Source of the DNA: Gordionus sp. m RMFG-2023
Lineage: Eukaryota; Nematomorpha; Gordioida; Chordodea; Parachordodidae
Direction: 5' to 3'
Assembly (NCBI RefSeq): GCF_954871325.1
Contig: NC_088775.1
Location: forward strand, 35,875,561 to 35,939,560
DNA: 64,000 nucleotides
Of the stretch, positions 59,403 through 64,000 are shown in pieces. The notes under the pieces are model-generated. The model saw nothing but the letters and a program-made list of their open reading frames with translations. It did not search any database and had not been told where the DNA came from. The position numbers were made by a program, and so were the translations under genes. How positions within the stretch are numbered: the first letter of the stretch is position 1; each line of letters opens with the position of its first letter.

Positions 59403-60214
59403 CAAAATAGATTGTTTATGTTTGCATTAGACTTAATCATTACCGACCCTCGGGGTTATCTTAATAAGACAATGTTTAAGGTCGGCGCAAAAACACAAAA
59501 ATTGAGGCGGAATAAAATTAGAATTTTTTAAAGATAAAATTAGATCAGTCTAATAGATCTATTTTTTGCAAGAAAACAATATAAAAATAAATATAAAGTT
59601 TGGAAAATAATATTTTTTTATTATAAATTTGAAGATGGGGGGATATTTCATATTTTCAATTTAAAAATGTTCATAAGTAATGTCTAAGGAATCGCTGTAT
59701 TTAGAATTTTTTTAAGACTCAAATGAAATATAAGCATTATTTTCCCCATCATCTATCAATATGATTCTCTAGAATATATAAAAAGTATTCCCAGTTTTTC
59801 GAATTTTTTAACAGGAACCATTCCTGATAGACTGGATCAGAAACAATTCATATATTAAGATTTTGCAATTATATTGACCGAAAATTAATACATCAGAAAT
59901 GAATCTTAGATACAGATACTAATATATTTTCCAAAATATCAAAAAAATACAAGATACTTTAAAATTATCATTCCCAATTAAATAAGAATAGTTTATAAAA
60001 TACAGTTTTTATTATTTGTGAACATAATATACGGATATAATGATTGAATATTTTCAATAATTAATAAAATATTTATTGATGAGTTAATTATAATAATCAG
60101 ACTAGAATTAGCCTATTATTAGCATAGATAGGGAAGGGAGACTAGTATTTTTAATGGGAGCTGAAATATTAATTTGCAAAAGAATATTTAAAATAAATTC
60201 ATTTTGTAAGATAA
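59403..60214. other. Gene-poor stretch with a family fragment
   Basis: Mostly AT-rich. AGATACAGATACTAATATAT and CAAGATACTTTAAAA at about 59910-59965 copy the subterminal repeats of the hAT 57344-59402, so a truncated relative begins here and includes the transposase relic at 60215-60345. Confidence 0.5.
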
Positions 60215-60345
60215 TCAAATTTTTCAAATAATTTATCGTTTTAGACTTTGCCGTTTAGGCGTACGTAAAATTTTTCCAAAACTAAATAATCTTTCAATTG
60301 GAGCTGATGAAAGTATTACAGTAATATATTATAAAAAGATATTCT
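60215..60345 (-). pseudogene. hAT dimerisation-domain fragment, same family as 57344-59402
   Basis: The minus strand reads SSAPIERLFSFGKILRTPKR, then QSLKR and, after a frameshift, DKLFEKFDYL. It is the C-terminal domain of the PSSAPVERLFS hAT clade, and the flanking AGATAC repeats support a second, truncated copy of the neighbouring element. Confidence 0.75.
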
Positions 60346-60384
60346 TAATGGAAGGACAATAATTAATTATTTATAATATACTAG

Positions 60385-61625
60385 CTGATAGCCCGTCAAG
60401 AATGACTGGGAATCAGAATTTTCTCTTTATGGATAAATAATAAATTTTACCTTCTTTGACAATGGATGAATCAGAATTCAGAGAAATAGATTACCCGTAT
60501 TCATTCTTCCAAGATTTTTATAAATTTTTAGAGATAAGGTCAAATATATTATGTAATAAAAAAATATGAAACAAATTTCCGCATCCAGACGCAATAGTTT
60601 TTGCCCTCTCACTTCGTATAAAATCTACATTCATCTCAAAGATTCATTTAAATGCTTTTAAAATCTTCCTAAATACTCTTTTAAAAAAAGACCTGCCATC
60701 ATAATAGATTCGAATCAATTATGGGGTAAACCTGATTATCTCACAAGCACTGTGGTGGTATCTATCCCATTGCAATGGGTTATTTAGAAGATTATTAGCA
60801 AAAATAATTGCCACGGGTCAAAACCCAGGGCCTTAACTTATAAATTATACGTATCAATTAGGATTTGATGTTAAGGGAGAAGGTAAAATAGCTTCACATG
60901 CCATTTGTATTATATCCAAATTCCTCCTCAACATTGCTATTATCAAAGTAGACTTTAAAAATGCTTTCAATAGTAAATTTTGTGAACATTTCATAAATTG
61001 TTTTTATCCCAAATTTCCTGTTTATTCAAAATTCCTAGAGACATATTATACATTAAAACTCCTTAATTCAGCCCTCATGTCATAGATTCTGAAGAAAGAA
61101 TCCAACAGGGAGCACACGTTCTCGTTTATTTACCTTGATATTCATTATCTCATCCATTATCTTAAATCTAAATTTGATTTGGATATAAATTTTTGGTATC
61201 TTGAGATGAAACAATCTGTGACGCTCTTCCTAATAATTGGTTTTCAATTTCTTGAAGCCAATTTAAAAAGACTCATTCTTAATAAGTTCAAATCCAAAAT
61301 CTGTTTCCATGATAACAATATACAAAACCCTCATCTAGCAAGATTTAATTTTTTATTGAGTACATAAATAATAAAAATTAAAAAAATAATGAAATTAATA
61401 TAATTTAAAAAAAAGTATATTCAAACATGTTTCAAATATTTGTTCATATTGAATGCAATGTATATATATAATATACTTCCTTAGAATAATAAAAATTTTG
61501 GAATTAACTTTCATCAAAATAAGGTAAATTTCTGATTCACACCTCATTAGACTTATTTCTGATTTATCCATCATCAAATTAAGGAGAATACTAATTCCTC
61601 GTCATTCTTATGGGACATCAGATAG
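60385..61625. mobile_element. Possible TIR element enclosing an RT relic
   Basis: CTGATAGCCCGTCAAGAATGAC at 60389 (shown in part) and its surroundings are mirrored by GTCATTCTTATGGGACATCAG near 61595-61615. Inside, TTTGACAATGGATGAATCAG on the left and the complement of GATGATGGATAAATCAG on the right extend the match to about 80 bp, diverged. No TSD could be fixed. Confidence 0.45.
60700..61350 (+). pseudogene. LINE-like reverse-transcriptase palm relic
   Basis: Plus-strand pieces: FRRLLAKIIATG, YQLGFDVKGEGKIASHAICI, IIKVDFKNAFNSKFCEHFIN and, in an open frame at 61179-61367, MDINFWYLEMKQSVTLF. The order matches RT palm motifs of the family whose C-terminal parts lie at 27830, 34760 and 55560: VRRL-x-AK, QLG-x-G-x-KGG, VDF-x-NAFN, then the YLDD motif. 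Here the last reads YLEM, so the catalytic aspartates are lost. Stops and frameshifts are also present. Confidence 0.6.
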
Positions 61626-61994
61626 TAATCAAATGCAAATATTTATTAGATTGTAGGAATGGATCCTTCCTTAAGGGTTTTTTTTATTAACAGCCATAAC
61701 ACTCCCTGGTAAATTGTTATCCACAGAGTTTTGAATAAGTTTGCATCTTCTTATGATATGGATCCATTCTTCAAGATGATCTTTAGCATAAGAAAATATT
61801 TTTTGATACAGGTACAGGGATTAAGCCATATTTTAATTTTTTTAAATATATCCGGGTTGGGCCTAGAAATTTTAAAGATGCCCAGGTCAGGTTGTATATT
61901 TTAAATAGTCATTATTATCTATAAAAATTGAAAAGGGCAGGTTGTGCAAATGGTACATACAGGTCTCTGATATATTTATTACCTTCAATATAAA
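61626..61994. other. Gene-poor stretch
   Basis: AT-rich; GGGTTGGGCC and CCCAGGTCAGGTTGT strings at 61852-61900 resemble subterminal sequence near 52010-52110. No gene seen. Confidence 0.35.
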
Positions 61995-64000
61995 CAGGGC
62001 CATAGCCAGAAATTTTCAACTAGGAGGGGGGGGGGCAGCTTCTTCTTGAGGGGGCCACTATTTTTTTTGAAATAAAACAAATAATTAAGCATTCATAGAA
62101 ATTTTTTACTATTTTTATTAAAAATTTATTAATGTAATACGAATACAAAATATTTCTATAATGTGAATATACAAAATAATGATATAATATAATACGACGA
62201 TTTTTATTTTTAAATTTTAACATGAATGAATTAAAGGATAAATTTTGTGTTATTTTTTTCCATAAGCCATCAATACTAAATTTTGCTTACTTGATTTTTC
62301 ATCGACTTACTAGTGCTCGATAGAACTCTCTTTATTGTAGAGAAAAAGGCCACACAAGGAGCCGTTGGTCTAATGATGATGACTGCTGAGTACCATTTAT
62401 ACAATTCAATGCATGATAATATTTTTTTATACATAATATTTAGGATATTTTCAAAATTATGTGTTTCTTTAAATTCTGCAGCTAATAATCCTTTAGCTAT
62501 TTTTATTTCATGATTTAACGTTTCCATATTTAAGTTTAATAATGATTCTAATCGGGTCATTTTATCCGATATAAAATAATCGGGGTCAAAGGGGGACAAT
62601 GTATTAAAACATGATAGAAGATTATAGTCATCTTGTGTAAATCTATCTAAAAAACGATCAACACAAAGTAATCAATAATTTCATAATAATTCCCTTTTAA
62701 AGAACTCCAATTGGATTTTTCACAATCAAATTGTAATTTGGTCTCGACTAAAAAATCTTGAAAATTTATAGGCGTTTTACATATCCATTTGTGGGGAGTG
62801 AGAATAAATTTTGCTAAAAGTTTTTTCAGCCTTAATTCTAATCAAATCAAAAGAATTATCGCTTCTTTTATTTTTTAATATATATCGTGGAATCAATACA
62901 ATTTTTAGCATCCAATAGATTAGTACCTACTGACTGTAGATACTTATTTAGTGGATCAATTATTATTATATCTCATAAATTATAATGGCTATATAACGTA
63001 ATTTATATTAACACATTGAGATAAAAGACCAGAGGCTTCGACTCAATCATGAGTGGAAACCTCTGAAATAAGAGTTCTATTAGGAAAGTAAAATAATACA
63101 TCACCAATAGCCTCAAAATTCTCATAAATGATGCGAGATGTTTCTAAATGACATTCTCCTCTGGTCTAAAAGTATCTTAAGAGTATGGTCTGCATATTTA
63201 CATGATACGTTAAAGCGCCTAAATTTATATACAACGCATTGGAAAATTAAAAAAATTGGAAATGATAACAATATTATTATACAAATTTTGAACCACAAAT
63301 GCAGGTTTTAGCAATGTATAAAAGGAACTTTTTTATTATTTTTTTTTTGAAGTAGGGTTTGCACTCCTTCATTTCGGCCAGACATAACGTTTGCCCCATC
63401 ATATGCCTGGCTTATTATATTCGTTGAATTAATATTTAACTCATTAAGCTGCTTTAAAATGCAATTAGTTATCCTTTCAGCAGAAAGACATTGTAAATTA
63501 ATAATTCCTATTAAATTTTCTTGGACTTCTCCAAAAAAATAGCGAATAATTATGCTCAGGTTTTCACAACCTGATGCATCGTTTGTCTCATCAGCCTTAG
63601 GACAAAAAAAGTCATCTAACTTTTGTTATATTTATCTGAAATTATTCAAGCACCATATCTGCCATAATAGATATTACTTCGTTTTGAACATGGGGTGAGG
63701 TATGTATGGCATTTTTGGGTATAAATTTCATAATTTTATTTAATTCAGGATCTTTTTGGATGGTGTATGAAAACATAGGTATAAATAGTGCAGAAGAATA
63801 AATTAAGGTTTTATCATTAGACGCATCCGTAATTTTTGTAGAACCAGCCCCACGAAAAGGTAGGTAGCTCCTGTATGCTAGGAAATGCATCAAATCAAAT
63901 ATTGATTTATGATAGTAACGATTACGGTTAATTTTTTAGCTTAGCAAAATTGTTGTTATCTCAGTATCTTCTTCATAATTCTAAAATAATCACCGCTGTT
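61995..64000 (-). mobile_element. hAT transposon running off the window end
   Basis: The left terminus CAGGGCCATAGCCAGAAATT at 61995 is followed by a G-rich block (GGAGGGGGGGGGGCAG) and GGGGGCCAC, a common hAT arrangement. The right end lies beyond 64000. The possible TSD is AATATAAA (61987-61994), not testable here. It carries a long minus-strand transposase relic. Confidence 0.75.
62276..63893 (-). pseudogene. hAT transposase (52-kDa-repressor type), broken, 5' end near or past the window end
   Basis: Minus-strand order: FLAYRSYLPFRGAG near 63870, FSYTIQKDPELNKIMKF, NAIHTSPHVQNEVISIMADM, then ADETNDASGCENLSIIIRYF near 63580 (catalytic Asp-Glu-Thr block), CLSAERITNCILKQLNELNI, SQAYDGANVMSGRNEGVQTL near 63400, VPFIHC near 63320. 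A decayed middle follows, and FDPDYFISDKMTRLESLLNL with TAPCVAFFSTIKRVL at the C-terminal end (62599-62276). All blocks stand in family order and spacing, so the gene was close to full length. Several frameshifts and stops break it. The N-terminal finger would lie at or beyond 64000. Confidence 0.88.

Noticed and set aside
62020-62513. Open frames 62020-62223 (minus) and 62313-62513 (plus)
   Set aside because: One is AT-rich sequence next to the hAT end; the other is antisense to the transposase C-terminus.

Overview
The window is strongly AT-rich eukaryotic DNA, probably from an arthropod. It has short GT-AG introns, a secreted serpin split into five exons, a tRNA-derived SINE, FLYWCH-type MULE transposons and a large, diverse population of hAT transposons. 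The host species cannot be fixed from the sequence. A parasitic crustacean or another AT-rich arthropod would fit, but that is inference.

Layout. 1-3.9 kb is a satellite array of about 145-bp monomers with higher-order duplications, followed by a 59-bp tandem repeat and a relic of a psq/pogo-type helix-turn-helix gene. 8.2-9.6 and 19.5-20.0 kb hold two related retroelement fossils. 10.5-17.8 kb is one FLYWCH MULE whose almost full-length transposase is split by two separate hAT insertions. 22.5-29.8 kb is a stack: an old BED-finger hAT (here called family X) contains a younger hAT, which contains a small LTR element and a LINE-like relic. 32.1-34.5 kb is a long imperfect palindrome. 35.5-42.2 kb is a second family X copy that has taken in three further hATs, a MITE and a SINE. 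42.7-45.6 kb holds the only host protein gene I can support, a serpin of 514 residues. 46.5-61.6 kb is mostly transposon relics, including a 2.6-kb MULE whose terminal inverted repeats carry a CCCCCGGAAAATAAA minisatellite in mirrored orientation. The last 2 kb is another hAT running off the end.

How it works together. Apart from the serpin there is no operon-like or pathway logic. The window is a transposon graveyard in which target-site duplications (TSDs) allow the order of insertion to be read. Perfect TSDs of 5, 8 or 9 bp were found by eye for hATs at 11065-15175, 24006-29391, 35717-37370, 37389-38594, 39706-41709 and 57344-59402, for the MITE at 39295-39696, for the MULE at 48883-51511 and for the LTR element at 24496-27263. 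All transposase genes seen are broken or internally deleted, so any activity would have to come from relatives elsewhere in the genome.

The most unusual structures are the MULE with minisatellite arms, a GC-rich multi-hairpin module shared by unrelated hATs, the nested stacks in which the host reading frame resumes after the insert, and the serpin with a Ser/Thr-rich extension and a predicted P1 arginine.
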